Positions 63,976 through 64,000 of a stretch of 64,000 bases of DNA are shown one piece after another. How positions within the stretch are numbered: position 1 is the first letter of the stretch; the number at the start of each line of letters is the position of its first letter. Under the pieces are notes generated by a model. It did no database searches. It was not told the DNA's origin and saw nothing but the letters and a program-made list of their open reading frames with translations. The DNA lies in assembly GCA_023388965.1 (NCBI GenBank), contig JAEWFF010000069.1, positions 1-64,000 on the forward strand. Direction: 5' to 3'. The DNA comes from Pseudomonadota bacterium. GTDB lineage: Bacteria > Pseudomonadota > Alphaproteobacteria > Rhizobiales > Methylopilaceae. The translations under genes were made by a program, and so were the position numbers.

Positions 63976-64000
63976 ATGGGTCTTTTTCATTCCGGCATTC
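63976..64000 (+). CDS. Start of an unidentified gene (cut by window end)
   Basis: ATG 63976 opens a frame reading MGLFHSGI to the window edge, with AGGGGC just upstream. The region follows thyA on the same strand. Eight residues are too few to name it. Confidence 0.35.

Overview
This GC-rich window comes from an alphaproteobacterium, most likely of the order Hyphomicrobiales (Rhizobiales). The main reasons are the circularly permuted tmRNA with the tag ANDNYAPVAQAA beside an alphaproteobacterial SspB, separated carA and carB, MurE with a meso-DAP signature, small Rhizobiales-type families (DUF4169, DUF3309), and a dense population of intergenic palindromes. I cannot name a genus.

Layout. Positions 1-4129 hold a surface-glycan segment: a GT11 fucosyltransferase-like gene, a GT2 glycosyltransferase and a GT4-GT2 two-domain protein. 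The first two look compositionally foreign. Positions 4283-19890 are housekeeping: greA, carB, an OmpA-family protein, an SDR, an MFS exporter, the RNase P RNA (rnpB, minus strand), an EamA permease, a lytic transglycosylase, an AmpD-like amidase, an extensin-like lipoprotein, an alpha/beta hydrolase, a YqeY-like protein, carA and a nuclease.

Positions 19950-39550 form a complete division and cell-wall (dcw) cluster: mraZ-rsmH-ftsL-ftsI-murE-murF-mraY-murD-ftsW-murG-murC-murB-ddl-ftsQ-ftsA-ftsZ. It opens with a promoter region carrying MraZ-type 10-bp-phased repeats and closes with a strong terminator. lpxC, bamD, recN and ligA follow. Then come small membrane or stress genes (DUF3309, GlsB/YeaQ, YidB), an aminopeptidase P, a 50-codon gene behind a perfect palindrome, prmA, a UvrD-type helicase, an ABC exporter, a LysE exporter and a 1205-aa AsmA protein. 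The right end has a ccdAB toxin-antitoxin pair in one operon with DUF4169 and RHH genes, then fumC, sspB, ssrA (tmRNA), a small secreted protein and thyA.

Most notable: (1) ftsZ appears to carry an N-terminal extension of eight consecutive xxxKK pentads, with plausible alternative internal starts; (2) three families of palindromic repeats, including one (C) nested inside the hairpin loop of another (A) in both orientations, and A copies whose side hairpins differ in sequence but stay self-complementary; (3) the MraZ operator overlapping a likely dcw promoter; (4) a 29-bp operator-like palindrome at ccdAB; (5) a 19-bp perfect palindrome before an uncharacterised 50-aa ORF; (6) the genes for the SsrA tag and its SspB adaptor lying side by side.
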